Assembly: GCF_907164555.1 (NCBI RefSeq) | Contig: NZ_CAJQZC010000005.1 | Span: 186,001 to 250,000 of the forward strand | Direction: 5' to 3' | Source: Paraburkholderia saeva | Lineage (GTDB): Bacteria > Pseudomonadota > Gammaproteobacteria > Burkholderiales > Burkholderiaceae | DNA: 64,000 nt | In this document: piece after piece, positions 10,163 to 22,429 of the stretch | How the letters are laid out: every line of letters begins with the position of its first letter | Numbering within the stretch: position 1 is the first letter of the stretch | Made by a program: the position numbers and the translations under genes | The notes under the pieces: generated by a model | The model's database searches: none | What the model was told of the DNA's origin: nothing | Seen by the model: the letters and a program-made list of their open reading frames with translations, nothing else

Positions 10163-11404
10163 ATGAACGACCTGACTGTGACGCGCCAGACCTTCGACGA
10201 AGTGATGGTGCCGCTGTTCTCGCCCGCCGCGTTCGTGCCGGTGCGCGGCGAAGGTTCGCGCGTATGGGACACGCAGGGCCGCGACTACATCGACTTCGCG
10301 GGCGGCATCGCCGTCACGGCGCTCGGCCATTCGCACCCGGAACTGTTGAAGGTTCTGCAGGAGCAGGGCAGCCAGCTCTGGCATATCGGTAACGGTTACA
10401 CGAATGAGCCGGTGCTGCGCCTCGCGAAACGCCTCGAAGCCCTGACGTTCGCCGATCGCGCGTTCTTCGCGAACTCGGGCGCCGAAGCGAACGAAGCGGC
10501 GCTGAAACTCGCGCGCCGCGTTGCGTTCGACCGTTTTGGTGCGGACAAGTACGAAATCGTGTCGTTCACGCAGTCGTTTCATGGCCGCACGTTCTTCACG
10601 GTGAGCGTCGGCGGCCAGCCGAAGTATTCGGAAGGTTTCGGCCCGATTCCGCAAGGCATCATTCATCTGCCGTACAACGACACCGAGGCCGCGCTGAAGG
10701 CGATCGGTGCGAAGACATGCGCGGTGATCGTCGAGCCGATCCAGGGCGAAGGCGGTGTGATCCCGGCTGATCCGGCGTTCCTGAAGGCGCTGCGCGAAGC
10801 GTGTGACCAGCACGGCGCACTGCTGATTTTTGACGAGGTACAAACGGGTGTCGGCCGCAGCGGCCATTTCTACGCGTATCAGGACACGGGCGTGACGCCG
10901 GACATCCTGACCACGGCCAAGGCGCTCGGCAACGGCTTCCCGATCGGCGCGATGCTGACGACGACCGCGATCGCCGCGCATTTCAAGGTTGGCGTGCACG
11001 GCACGACGTACGGCGGCAATCCGCTCGCCGCCGCAATTGCCGAAAAAGTGGTCGAGCTGGTCAGCTCGCCTGCGGTGCTCGAAGGCGTACGTACACGCAG
11101 CGAACTGCTGAAGGCGAAGCTCGCGAAGATCAACGAGCGCTTTGGCATCTTCAAGGACGTGCGCGGCAAGGGCCTCCTGATCGGCGCCGAGTTGACGGAC
11201 GCCTTCAAGGGCCGCGCGAAAGACTTCGTCACCGCCGCCGCGAATCATGGCGCGATGATGCTGATGGCCGGCCCGGACGTGCTGCGTTTTGCGCCATCGC
11301 TCCTGATGCCGCTCGACGACCTGAACGAAGGTCTCGCGCGCGTCGAGAAGGCGATCGAAGCGGTTACCGCTGCGAAGGCCACGACGGCCGAAGCTGCACG
11401 CTGA
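10163..11404 (+). CDS. aruC: Succinylornithine/acetylornithine aminotransferase
   Basis: A 413-residue class III PLP aminotransferase converting N2-succinylornithine and 2-oxoglutarate to succinylglutamate semialdehyde and glutamate, third step of the arginine succinyltransferase pathway (astC in E. coli). PLP features are [17 protein letters not shown], the Asp in [15 protein letters not shown], and Lys253 in [13 protein letters not shown] as the Schiff-base lysine. It opens the catabolic gene run and is followed 30 bp later by aruF. Related enzymes also act in arginine biosynthesis; the neighbourhood settles the catabolic role. Confidence 0.93.
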   Translation: MNDLTVTRQTFDEVMVPLFSPAAFVPVRGEGSRVWDTQGRDYIDFAGGIAVTALGHSHPELLKVLQEQGSQLWHIGNGYTNEPVLRLAKRLEALTFADRAFFANSGAEANEAALKLARRVAFDRFGADKYEIVSFTQSFHGRTFFTVSVGGQPKYSEGFGPIPQGIIHLPYNDTEAALKAIGAKTCAVIVEPIQGEGGVIPADPAFLKALREACDQHGALLIFDEVQTGVGRSGHFYAYQDTGVTPDILTTAKALGNGFPIGAMLTTTAIAAHFKVGVHGTTYGGNPLAAAIAEKVVELVSSPAVLEGVRTRSELLKAKLAKINERFGIFKDVRGKGLLIGAELTDAFKGRAKDFVTAAANHGAMMLMAGPDVLRFAPSLLMPLDDLNEGLARVEKAIEAVTAAKATTAEAAR

Positions 11405-11434
11405 TCCACTGCATCGCATTCAACTACTGGAACG

Positions 11435-12489
11435 ATGATGCTCTTCGTACGCCCCAGCCGTCTCGCCGATCTCGATGCGCTCGAACACATGGCGCGCACG
11501 GCCCAACCGGTGCTGCATTCGTTGCCGCACGACCGGCGGGCGCTGGAAGCGCGCGTCGCGTTGTCGGAAGACTCGTTTCGCGCGGAAGTCGATTTCCCCG
11601 GCGAAGAGTTCTACCTGTTCGTGCTCGAAGATGCCGCGACCGGAAAGCTGCTCGGCACGGCGAGCATCGTCGCGGCAGCGGGTTATTCGGAACCGTTCTA
11701 CGCGTTTCGCAATGACGCGCTCATCCACGCATCGCGCGAGCTGCACGTGAGCCGCAAGATTCACGCGCTCACGATGTCGCACGAACTGACGGGCAAGAGC
11801 CGTCTCGCGGGTTTCTATATCGATCCGTCGCTGCGTGGCGATGCGGCTGCGCATCTGATGTCGCGCTCGCGCATGATGTATATCGCGGCGAACCGCAAAC
11901 GCTTTACGCCGGAAGTGTTCTCGCTGCTGCTCGGCGTCACCGACGATGCAGGCGTGTCGCCGTTCTGGGAAGCGGTAGGTCGCAAGTTCTTCGGCCGCAA
12001 TTTCGCCGATATCGAAATCGAGTCGGGCGGCCGCAGCCGCACGTTCATCGCCGAAGTCATGCCGAGTTATCCGGTGTATGTGCCGTTGCTGCCGGAAGCC
12101 GCGCAGCGCGTGCTGGGCGAACCGGACGAAAAGGCCTTGCTCGCGTACGACATCCATCAGGAAGAAGGCTTCGAAACCGATCGTTTCGTCGATATTTTCG
12201 ACGCGGGCCCCGTGCTCACCGCGCAGATCGATCGCGCCGCGTGCGTGGCGCGCAACGAAAACCGTGTGGTGCACGAAGCGGCTTCGGCCGCCCAGGGGCC
12301 GACGTATCTGGTGGCAAGCAACCGGGCAGGCGATTTCCGCTGTGTACTGGCGGATCTGTCCACCGACAGGGCAGCCGGCGCCGCGTTGCCAGCAGCGGTA
12401 CGCGATGCACTCGGCGTACAGGACGGCGAGACGGTGCGCTGCGTGCCGCTCCACCAGGCCGCACAGAACGAACACTCGGGAGAAGCACA

Positions 12490-12493
<4 letters not shown>
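11435..12493 (+). CDS. aruF: Arginine/ornithine N-succinyltransferase, alpha subunit
   Basis: About 352 residues. It transfers succinate from succinyl-CoA to the alpha-amino group of arginine or ornithine, first step of the pathway. It begins MMLFVRPSRLADLDALEHMA, and contains the family blocks ELTGKSRLAGFYIDPSLRG and VSPFWEAVGRKFFG, and MPSYPVYVPLLPEAAQ. Two consecutive ATG codons make the start ambiguous by one residue. It is paralogous to the next gene along its full length; Pseudomonas uses such a pair as a heteromeric enzyme, while E. coli has a single AstA. Its stop overlaps the aruG start as ATGA. Confidence 0.93.
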
Positions 12494-14987
<2,494 letters not shown>

Positions 14988-14996
14988 GGAACGACG

Positions 14997-16337
14997 ATGT
15001 TCGCCTCTGAAGCCAATTTCGACGGACTCGTCGGCCCGACGCACAACTACGCAGGGCTGTCGTTCGGCAACGTCGCGTCGCAGAACAACGAGAAATCGGT
15101 TGCGAATCCGAAGGCCGCCGCAAAGCAGGGCCTGCGCAAGATGAAGCAGCTGGCCGATCTCGGTTTCAATCAGGGCGTGCTGCCGCCGCAGGAGCGGCCG
15201 TCGATGCGCCTCTTGCGTGAACTCGGGTTTTCGGGCGACGACGCCACGGTGATTGCACGCGTCGCGAAGGACGCGCCCGAGTTGCTGGCGGCCGCCAGTT
15301 CCGCATCGGCGATGTGGACGGCGAACGCGGCGACCGTGAGCCCTTCGGCCGATACACACGACGGCCGCGTGCATTTCACACCGGCCAATCTGTGCAGCAA
15401 GCTGCATCGCGCGATCGAACATGAGTCGACCCGCCGCACGTTGCGCGCGATTTTCGCCGACGATGCGCGCTTTGCGGTGCACGAGGCGTTGCCCGGCACA
15501 CCCGCGCTCGGCGACGAAGGCGCGGCGAACCATACGCGCTTTTGCGCGGAATATGGCACACGTGGCGTCGAATTCTTCGTCTACGGCCGCAGCGAATATC
15601 GCCGCGGACCGGAGCCGAAGCGCTTTCCGGCCCGCCAGACGTTCGAGGCGAGCCGCGCGGTGGCGCATCGTCACGGGCTCGTCGAAGGCGGCACCGTGTA
15701 CGCGCAGCAGAATCCCGACGTGATCGACGCGGGCGTATTCCATAACGACGTGATCGCCGTCGGCAACCGCAACACGCTGTTCTGTCATGAACTGGCGTTC
15801 GTCGACCAGTCTTCCGTCTACGAAGAGCTGTCGAAGAAGCTAGAGAAACTCAGCGCGACGTTTGGTGTGATCGAGGTGCCGGATGCACAGGTGAGCGTGT
15901 CGGACGCCGTGTCGTCGTATCTGTTCAACAGCCAGTTGCTGACGCGTCCCGATGGCCGTCAGGTGCTGGTCGTGCCGCAGGAATGCCGCGAAAACGCGCG
16001 TGTCGCCGCGTATCTCGACGGCCTTACCGAAAAGCACGGCCCGATCGACGAAGTGCTGGTGTTCGATCTGCGTGAAAGCATGAAGAACGGCGGTGGCCCG
16101 GCGTGCCTGCGTCTGCGTGTCGTGCTGAACGACGCGGAGCGTGCGGCCGTGGCACCGGGCGTGTGGATCAACGACACGTTGTTCGGCAACCTCGACGCGT
16201 GGATCGAAAAGCACTATCGCGATCGTCTCGCCCCGGCCGATCTGACCGATCCGTCGCTGCTCGTCGAGTCGCGCACGGCACTCGATGAACTGACGCAGAT
16301 TCTCGGCCTCGGCTCGCTTTATGACTTCCAGCGCTGA
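14997..16337 (+). CDS. astB: N-succinylarginine dihydrolase
   Basis: A 446-residue enzyme hydrolysing succinylarginine to succinylornithine, CO2 and two ammonia, second step of the pathway. The N-terminus [23 protein letters not shown] is diagnostic. The presumed nucleophile is Cys370 in [14 protein letters not shown], in the position expected for this amidinotransferase-fold family. AAGGA precedes the start by seven bases. It overlaps the next gene by 17 bp, so the two are co-expressed. Confidence 0.95.
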   Translation: MFASEANFDGLVGPTHNYAGLSFGNVASQNNEKSVANPKAAAKQGLRKMKQLADLGFNQGVLPPQERPSMRLLRELGFSGDDATVIARVAKDAPELLAAASSASAMWTANAATVSPSADTHDGRVHFTPANLCSKLHRAIEHESTRRTLRAIFADDARFAVHEALPGTPALGDEGAANHTRFCAEYGTRGVEFFVYGRSEYRRGPEPKRFPARQTFEASRAVAHRHGLVEGGTVYAQQNPDVIDAGVFHNDVIAVGNRNTLFCHELAFVDQSSVYEELSKKLEKLSATFGVIEVPDAQVSVSDAVSSYLFNSQLLTRPDGRQVLVVPQECRENARVAAYLDGLTEKHGPIDEVLVFDLRESMKNGGGPACLRLRVVLNDAERAAVAPGVWINDTLFGNLDAWIEKHYRDRLAPADLTDPSLLVESRTALDELTQILGLGSLYDFQR

Positions 16338-17370
16338 GCCGGACGTGAACGCGTTGCTCGACGATTTTCTCGCGTACACGCTGGCGGGTACGCGTCCTGC
16401 CGGTTCGCAGGCGAAGGGCGCGACGGCCAATGGCGTGCGCTACACGTGGCTCGACGACGGCGTGCTGTTGCTCGAACCGGCGGTGCTGAACAACGCGACA
16501 CGCAGTGTGCTCGCTTCTGCGGGCATACATGGCGATGAAACCGCGCCGATCGAACTGCTCTCCACGCTCGTGCGCGCTATCGCTTCGGGAAACGCCTCGC
16601 TCGCATGTCGTCTGCTCGTGATTCTGGGCAACGTCGATGCGATGCGCGACGCGTGCCGCTATCGCGATGACGACCTGAACCGCCTCTTTAGCGGACGTCA
16701 CGCCCAGGTGCCGCAGAGTCACGAAGCGCCGCGCGCGGCTGCACTCGAAGAAGCCGCACAACGCTTTTTCGCCGATGCGCCGGATGCGCCCGAAGCGCGC
16801 TGGCACGTCGACATGCATACAGCAATTCGCGCGTCCGTGTTCGAGCAGTTCGCGCTGCTGCCGCATACCGGCGCGCCGCTTTCGCGCGTGATGTTCGAAT
16901 GGCTGCGCGATGCACGCATCGCTGCTGTCCTGCTGCACACGACTAAAGGCAGCACGTATTCGCATTTCACCGCCGATGCGTGCGGCGCGCTTGCCTGCAC
17001 GCTCGAACTCGGCAAGGTGCGCCCGTTCGGGCAGAACGATCTCACGCGGTTTGCGGGCGCGGATCGCGCGTTGCGTCACCTCGTGGCGGGCGAATCTGGC
17101 GATAAAGCGGCACCGCTGCCGCGCGTGTTCACGGTGATTGACCAGATCACGAAGCAGAGCGACGCGTTCGAACTGCTCGTCGCTGCCGATGTGCCCAATT
17201 TCACGCCCTTCGTGAAAGACACACTGCTCGCGCGTGACGGCGACTATCGCTATATCGTGCGTCACGACGAAGAGCGCATCGTGTTTCCGAATCCGACCGT
17301 CAAGCCGGGTCTGCGCGCGGGCCTGCTTGTCATCGATACGACGGACAGCACGCTCGCCGCACTGGCCTGA
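16321..17370 (+). CDS. astE: Succinylglutamate desuccinylase
   Basis: A 349-residue zinc hydrolase cleaving succinylglutamate to succinate and glutamate, the final step. Zinc ligands are His70 and Glu73 in [14 protein letters not shown] and His166 in WHVDMHTAI, in the AstE/aspartoacylase arrangement. Its start overlaps the 3' end of astB by 17 bp. It ends the catabolic run; a perfect 8-bp inverted repeat lies just beyond the stop. Confidence 0.95.
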   Translation: MTSSAEPDVNALLDDFLAYTLAGTRPAGSQAKGATANGVRYTWLDDGVLLLEPAVLNNATRSVLASAGIHGDETAPIELLSTLVRAIASGNASLACRLLVILGNVDAMRDACRYRDDDLNRLFSGRHAQVPQSHEAPRAAALEEAAQRFFADAPDAPEARWHVDMHTAIRASVFEQFALLPHTGAPLSRVMFEWLRDARIAAVLLHTTKGSTYSHFTADACGALACTLELGKVRPFGQNDLTRFAGADRALRHLVAGESGDKAAPLPRVFTVIDQITKQSDAFELLVAADVPNFTPFVKDTLLARDGDYRYIVRHDEERIVFPNPTVKPGLRAGLLVIDTTDSTLAALA

Positions 17371-17390
17371 ATCTGCCGACCGCACGGCCC

Positions 17391-17409
17391 GCTGACGCGC
17401 AGCCGTGCG
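17391..17409. repeat. Inverted repeat between astE and gst
   Basis: Perfect 8-bp stem (CGCACGGC / GCCGTGCG) in the short gap between two convergent genes. There is no T tract on either strand, so it may stabilise 3' ends rather than terminate transcription by itself. Confidence 0.4.
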
Positions 17410-17419
17410 CGCCGCAACG

Positions 17420-18028
17420 TCAGACCTTGAGTCCCTCCGCTGCCATTGCCTCGCGTACTTTGGGCCGTGCCGCGACGCGCGCCATATACGCCTTCAACTG
17501 CGGGAACGCCGACAGATCGATCGCCAGCATGCGGCTCCAGTTGACGATTGTGAACGCGTACGCATCGGCGACGGTGAATGAGTCCGTCAGATATTCGCGG
17601 CCCGTCAACGCGCGTTCAAGTTCCCCAAAGCGCGCTGCGAGCTTCGTGCGGCATGCCTGTTTCGTCGATTCCGCCGTATCCGGATGCCATAGCCAGGGGC
17701 TAAACGTCTTGTGCAATTCGGTACTGACAAACGTGAGCCATTCGAGCACGGCAAGCCGTTCCAGCGAACCCGAAGGCGGAATCAGCGCGCGCTGCGGATC
17801 GAGATCGGCGACATACTGAAGCAGGGCCGCGACTTCGGTATGGCGTGAGGTGTCGTCGAGTTCAAGCAGCGGCACATAGCCGCGCGGCGAGATCGCATAG
17901 TAGTCTTCGCCTGCGCCCAGCGTGTGATTCTGCAGGTTGACCTTGATGCCCTGAAAATCGACACCCGCTTCGCGCAGCGCGATGTGGACCGCGAGCGAGC
18001 ACGCGCCCGGAGAAAAATAGAGTTTCAT
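17420..18028 (-). CDS. gstA: Glutathione S-transferase, beta-class
   Basis: A 202-residue cytosolic glutathione transferase. The N-terminal thioredoxin-fold half begins MKLYFSPGACSLAVHIALREAG; the Cys at residue 9 is where bacterial beta-class enzymes form a mixed disulphide with glutathione. RGYVPLLELDD and HTEVAALLQYVADL are the glutathione-site blocks. The all-helical C-terminal half has the N-capping box SFTVADAYAFTIVNW. It lies in reverse orientation between astE and the arginine-binding protein gene, interrupting an otherwise continuous arginine block. Confidence 0.92.
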   Translation of the reverse strand: MKLYFSPGACSLAVHIALREAGVDFQGIKVNLQNHTLGAGEDYYAISPRGYVPLLELDDTSRHTEVAALLQYVADLDPQRALIPPSGSLERLAVLEWLTFVSTELHKTFSPWLWHPDTAESTKQACRTKLAARFGELERALTGREYLTDSFTVADAYAFTIVNWSRMLAIDLSAFPQLKAYMARVAARPKVREAMAAEGLKV

Positions 18029-18319
18029 CGAAAGCCGCCGAAGAAAAGTTCAAGTCAGGAATGCACGCTCTCACATTTCTTGCCTGGTTGCGACACCTGA
18101 TTGCGTGTTCGCTTGCACGCCCGCTGCGTAGCGGATGCGTCGCGAGCGCCAGGCGCCGCGCCCGATCCCCGTCGCGCGGACCCTGTACAATCCCGCCCTC
18201 GCGACTGTTGCGCCGCACCACGGCAGTCGCCCCGATTTGAACCACGCTGCGGGCGCTGCGATCATGCACGCCCCGATCCGGTTCCCCGTTTTACCTCGTT
18301 ACCAGCAAGGACTCCCCTG

Positions 18320-19114
18320 ATGAACACAACCTGGCGTTACATGGCCGCGAGCGTGCTTTTCGCGTCGGCCGCAATGGCAGCGGGCCATGCATCCGCAACC
18401 GACATCAAGGAAATCCGCTTCGGCGTCGAAGCGTCATATGCACCGTTTGAATCGAAAACGCCCGCGGGCGCGCTGCAAGGCTTCGATATCGATGTCGGCA
18501 ATGCCGTCTGCGCGAAGCTGAAGGCGAAATGCGTGTGGGTCGAGAATTCCTTCGACGGCCTGATTCCTGCGTTGCAGGCGCGCAAGTTCAGCGCGATCAA
18601 TTCCGACATGACGATCACCGACCAGCGCCGTCAGGCTGTCGATTTCACCGATCCGATCTACACGATCCCGAACCAGATGATCGCGAAGAAGGGCAGTGGC
18701 CTGCTGCCGGTGCCGGCATCGCTGAAGGGCAAACATGTGGGCGTGCTGCAGGGCACGATTCAGGAGACGTACGCAAAGGCCCGCTGGGCGCCGGCGGGTG
18801 TCGACGTCGTGCCGTACCAGACGCAGGACCAGATCTATGAGGATCTGGCCTCCGGTCGCCTCGACGCTGCGTTCCAGGACGCGGAAGCGGCCTCGAAGGG
18901 CTTTCTGAAGCGCCCGCAAGGCGCGGGCTTTGAATTCGCGGGCCCGGCGGTCAGCGACGAAAAGCTGCTTGGCGCGGGCGTCGGTTTCGGCGTGCGCAAG
19001 AACGACGCAGCCCTCAAGGAGGCGCTAAACCAGGCGTTAAAGGAATTGAAAGCTGACGGCACCATTGACCGGTTCGCCGCGAAGTATTTCGATGTGAAAG
19101 TCGTGCTGAAGTAA
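18320..19114 (+). CDS. aotJ: Periplasmic arginine/ornithine-binding protein (HisJ/AotJ type)
   Basis: A 264-residue solute-binding protein feeding the AotQMP importer. A signal peptide spans about residues 1-26 (cleavage near ASA-TD). The mature domain shows IRFGVEASYAPFESK, LQGFDIDVGNAVCAKL, NSDMTITDQRRQAVDFTDPI and ADGTIDRFAAKYFD, typical of the lysine/arginine/ornithine-binding family. AAGGA lies eight bases before the ATG. It is separated from its permease genes by the ast genes and gst, so it has its own promoter and, immediately downstream, a strong terminator. Confidence 0.93.
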   Translation: MNTTWRYMAASVLFASAAMAAGHASATDIKEIRFGVEASYAPFESKTPAGALQGFDIDVGNAVCAKLKAKCVWVENSFDGLIPALQARKFSAINSDMTITDQRRQAVDFTDPIYTIPNQMIAKKGSGLLPVPASLKGKHVGVLQGTIQETYAKARWAPAGVDVVPYQTQDQIYEDLASGRLDAAFQDAEAASKGFLKRPQGAGFEFAGPAVSDEKLLGAGVGFGVRKNDAALKEALNQALKELKADGTIDRFAAKYFDVKVVLK

Positions 19115-19177
19115 GGCAGGCGCTGTGCCGCGCCCAGCGCGGATTTTACGGCGGCCGCGCGGACGTTGCAGGCAGGG

Positions 19178-19208
19178 AACCGGCCATTTCGATGGCCGGT
19201 TTTTTTTC
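19178..19208 (+). terminator. Rho-independent terminator after aotJ
   Basis: Perfect 10-bp stem AACCGGCCAT / ATGGCCGGTT with a TTCG tetraloop, followed by at least six further T residues. It lies 63 bp after the aotJ stop. Confidence 0.92.
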
Positions 19209-19372
19209 GGAAAACCGCGCTGCGCGGGTATCTGACGAGGCCCGCGTGCGCTAGAATCTGCGGAGCCGCACGGCCGTGGCGCAGTTGCGCGAACGCTGCA
19301 TCGATCCACGACAAACAGACCAGAATCAGCCAGGTAGAACGGAGCGTCCAGACGCTCTGCAGGGGACGGGGA

Positions 19373-20761
19373 ATGATCACCAACGCAGTCGAAGATCCGC
19401 ATCAGCGAGTGGGCGCCGCAGGGCAGGCAGTGGCAGTGCAGGACGAAGTCTATGTTGCGCGCCAGCCCTTGCTGGACCGTGAAGGCATGCTGTGCGGCTT
19501 CGAACTCAAGGCGCACATCCCGGTTGTGCCGGACCCCGATCCCGCGAACTTTACCGATAGCGAAGCCGACGTTGCCGCGTTGAAGCAGGCCGTCAAGGAC
19601 GCGCAGGCAGCACGCGTAGCCGTGGCGAAACGTGCAATCCAGGCAAGCGCGCATCCGGATGCAGGCGGCGCGCTCGCAGGTCACATGGCGTACGTCGATG
19701 CAAGCCGTGAAATGCTGTTCGACGAAACGTTGCGCCTTTTGCCGCCCGCGCGCTTCATGCTCGAACTGGCGCCAGATCTCGTTGCCGACGACATGCTGGT
19801 GAGCCGTGTTCTCGCGCTGCATGGCAAACGTTATCGTTTCGTGCTCGACAACGTCACGCAACCCAATGAGACCTTTGCCAAACTGCTGCCGTACGCAGAA
19901 GTGGTCAAGATCGATTTTCGCCGCACGCAGCCCGCGTTGCTGCCGAAGCTCGCGAAGGTGCTGAAGGCTGCGGGCAAGATTCTGATTGCGAAGGGCCTCG
20001 ATACGCAGGCCGATTTTCAGACGGCGCACGATCTCGGCTTCGACCGCTTTCAGGGCTATTTCTTTGCACGCCCGCAGGCGCAGGGCATGCGGCGCGCCGG
20101 CGCGCCGCGTCATGCGCTTCTGAACCTGCTGCAACTGCTCGCGTCCGACCCGACCGTCGCGCAACTCGAAGCGGAACTGAAACTCAACCCCGTGCTCGTG
20201 ATGCACCTGATGCGGCTCGCGAATTCGAGCAGTCTCGGTCTCGGTCACAAGGTCACGTCGCTGCGCGAAGCGATCAACGCGACGGGCACGAACCGTATTG
20301 CCCGCTGGACCCAACTGCTGCTTTACGCAGACGGCCGCAAGGTGTCGCTCGAAGACGATCCGCTGCTGCAACTCGCGGCTACACGCGCGCGCTTCATGGA
20401 ACTCGCCATCGAGCGTCTGCCTGAAGCCGGCCGCGATGAAGCCGATGCGGCGTTTCTCACGGGCGTGTTTTCGTTTGTGGATGCAGTGTTCGGCGAGCCG
20501 CTCGACAACACGCTCGACATGCTGATGCTGACACGTCCGATCCGCGCCGCGATTCTGCGCCGCGAAGGGGCGCTGGGTATGCTGCTGTCGGCCATCGACG
20601 CGCTGGAGCGCGGTGCGTGGAGCGATCTCGAAGCGGCGAGCGCACAGCTCGGACCGTTGACGCCAGGTGATCTGGCGAGCCTGGGTCTGGTGGCGGCCGC
20701 GTGGGCGGGTGTTGCGGATAGCAGCGCCGAAGCCGCGGGGCTGGAGCGGATCGAGGACTAG
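19373..20761 (+). CDS. EAL-HDOD (YuxH-like) signalling protein, degenerate EAL
   Basis: A 462-residue cytoplasmic protein with an N-terminal EAL-like domain (about 24-245) and a C-terminal HDOD domain (about 250-440). The EAL domain looks catalytically dead: the EAL site reads FELKAH, the DD pair reads LDNV, and the late EGVET reads KGLDT; only VKIDF and FQGYFFARPQ remain. The HDOD part contains VLVMHLMRLANSSSLGLG and TNRIARWTQLLLYADGR. Start chosen at 19373 behind AGGGGACGGGG. It is paralogous to the protein at 24564. YuxH-type proteins are thought to act as protein-binding output modules; its partner is unknown. Confidence 0.85.
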   Translation: MITNAVEDPHQRVGAAGQAVAVQDEVYVARQPLLDREGMLCGFELKAHIPVVPDPDPANFTDSEADVAALKQAVKDAQAARVAVAKRAIQASAHPDAGGALAGHMAYVDASREMLFDETLRLLPPARFMLELAPDLVADDMLVSRVLALHGKRYRFVLDNVTQPNETFAKLLPYAEVVKIDFRRTQPALLPKLAKVLKAAGKILIAKGLDTQADFQTAHDLGFDRFQGYFFARPQAQGMRRAGAPRHALLNLLQLLASDPTVAQLEAELKLNPVLVMHLMRLANSSSLGLGHKVTSLREAINATGTNRIARWTQLLLYADGRKVSLEDDPLLQLAATRARFMELAIERLPEAGRDEADAAFLTGVFSFVDAVFGEPLDNTLDMLMLTRPIRAAILRREGALGMLLSAIDALERGAWSDLEAASAQLGPLTPGDLASLGLVAAAWAGVADSSAEAAGLERIED

Positions 20762-20862
20762 GCTTTAAAGCAGGGAAGCGAGCGGACGCTGCTCGCAGCA
20801 TTCAATCATGCGCGGGGCGCGAGCGCTTAAGCGGTTAGCAGGTGAGTCCGTCACCCGTCGGC

Positions 20863-20885
20863 ACAAAACCCGCGGAGCGCGGGCC
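20863..20885 (-). terminator. Rho-independent terminator after HDOD gene
   Basis: Read on the minus strand, a 6-bp GC stem CCCGCG / CGCGGG with a 3-nt loop is followed by TTTTGT, starting five bases after the HDOD stop codon. The stem is short but well placed. Confidence 0.6.
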
Positions 20886-20889
20886 TTGC

Positions 20890-22344
20890 CTAAAACACCT
20901 CCATCTCACGCTTCGGCTTCTCGGCAAAGAACCGTCCCAGTTCACGCGCAAGGCCGTTCAACGCCGCCATCTCTTTCTGCGTGATCTTGCGCGGTTCCTG
21001 CGAATGCGACCAGTCGCCGTACATGAGCGCGACCGTCGACTGACTCTCTTCCAGCACAACTGGCAGGATCACGAATGAACGCGCGTCGTCGAACGCGCGA
21101 CGGAACCATTCCGGCAGACGCGCCATGATCTTGGGGTCGCGCGCATTCTCGATGAAAATGCCGACCGAGTTCGCGATCGCCAGATGAAACACGTCGGGTT
21201 CGAACGTCGCGGTGAAGCCGAGCGTCGGCAGCATCGCATCCATCTTCGGACCCAGGCCGAGGCTCGCCTTGAACGAGCCCGCGCCATGCTTCACGAACAC
21301 AACGGTACGCGTGAAATTGAGCCCTGCCAGCACGGTCTCCGATGCCATCGCGAGCACCGGGCCGATCGGATTATCGGAGGGTAGCGCGCGCAGGTCTTCG
21401 ACGCCGGCCGCGATACGCGCTTCCGGATCGAGCGCTTCGCGTGCGATCGCATCGGCGTTCGCGCGCAGCTCGACGATTTCGCGCATCACGCCGTCGTCGG
21501 ACTCTTCGCCTGCGAGCGCAATGCTCATCTCGACGAGCGTTTCCGGGTCGGTGCCCAGCATGCGACCGTAGCGGTTCGCAAGCTCAGCGATACGCGCTTC
21601 GCGCACCGAGTCGGAAATGTTCGGCGTTGTCAGGACATGCGAGACTTCGGTCGAATAGTTGGTGATGGCGCGCAGCCACTCCACCTGGCGCGACGGGTTG
21701 TCCGGCGTTTCGTATGTCGTCATGCCGGCGCGGATCGTCTCGGGCAGACGCCAGCGCGTCGCCGCTTCAAGACCGATTTCGTCGAACGTGACGCCGAGTT
21801 CGTTATTGCACGCCTGGTTTTCCTCGATGCCGGCATCGATCTCGCGGCGGATCTTGTCCCACTCGGCGTCGAGGTAGAAGACGACCAGCAGCTTGCCCAC
21901 CTGACGCATCAGCGTGCAGACAACGGCCTCTTCGCCGGCACGCAGGTCGCCGCGTTCGGTGAGCTTGCGCGCGACGCAGCCCGAGAGCATCGTGCGGTTC
22001 AGTTCGAGCTTCGCGTCGATGCGGCGCGGCACGCTGTGATGAAAGTGATCGACGAGTTTGAGGCCGACGATCAGATGACCGACGGCGTCCATGCCGAGCA
22101 CCATCAACGCGCGCGTGACGGTTGTGATATTGCCGCCGAACGCCATGTACATCGCCGAATTGGCGAGCCGCAGCACTTTTTGCGTCAGTGCAAAATCCGA
22201 CAGCACGACCTGCACGAGCGCGGAAAAATCGAGGTCGTCATTGGTCATTGCCGCCATGGTGGTGCGCAGCGCCTGCGAGAGCATCGGAAAGTCACCGCGC
22301 TCGTTCATTCGCGACCACAGCCTGTCTAGCAGCGCAGCCTTCAT
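20890..22344 (-). CDS. HDOD domain protein with C-terminal GAF-like region
   Basis: A 484-residue cytoplasmic protein. The HDOD domain occupies about residues 10-220, with VQVVLSDFALTQKVLRLANSAMYMAFGGNITTVTRALMVLG and GMDAVGHLIVGLKLVDHF. HD-domain catalytic residues are absent, as is normal for HDOD. The C-terminal part (about 320-470: VLAGLNFTRTVVFVKHGAGSFKASLGLGP, then SFVILPVVLEESQSTVALMYGDW) has the layout of a GAF-like sensor. It lies downstream of the PAS-GGDEF-EAL gene in the same direction with an 85-bp gap, so the two may form one transcript ending at the terminator just past its stop. Confidence 0.85.
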   Translation of the reverse strand: MKAALLDRLWSRMNERGDFPMLSQALRTTMAAMTNDDLDFSALVQVVLSDFALTQKVLRLANSAMYMAFGGNITTVTRALMVLGMDAVGHLIVGLKLVDHFHHSVPRRIDAKLELNRTMLSGCVARKLTERGDLRAGEEAVVCTLMRQVGKLLVVFYLDAEWDKIRREIDAGIEENQACNNELGVTFDEIGLEAATRWRLPETIRAGMTTYETPDNPSRQVEWLRAITNYSTEVSHVLTTPNISDSVREARIAELANRYGRMLGTDPETLVEMSIALAGEESDDGVMREIVELRANADAIAREALDPEARIAAGVEDLRALPSDNPIGPVLAMASETVLAGLNFTRTVVFVKHGAGSFKASLGLGPKMDAMLPTLGFTATFEPDVFHLAIANSVGIFIENARDPKIMARLPEWFRRAFDDARSFVILPVVLEESQSTVALMYGDWSHSQEPRKITQKEMAALNGLARELGRFFAEKPKREMEVF

Positions 22345-22429
22345 GTAAGTCCCGCCAAAGCCATACCTGTTCCAGTGTTCAGCATGCCGGTGCGTATCGG
22401 AGATCCGGGCCCCGGGAAGATCAAATGCA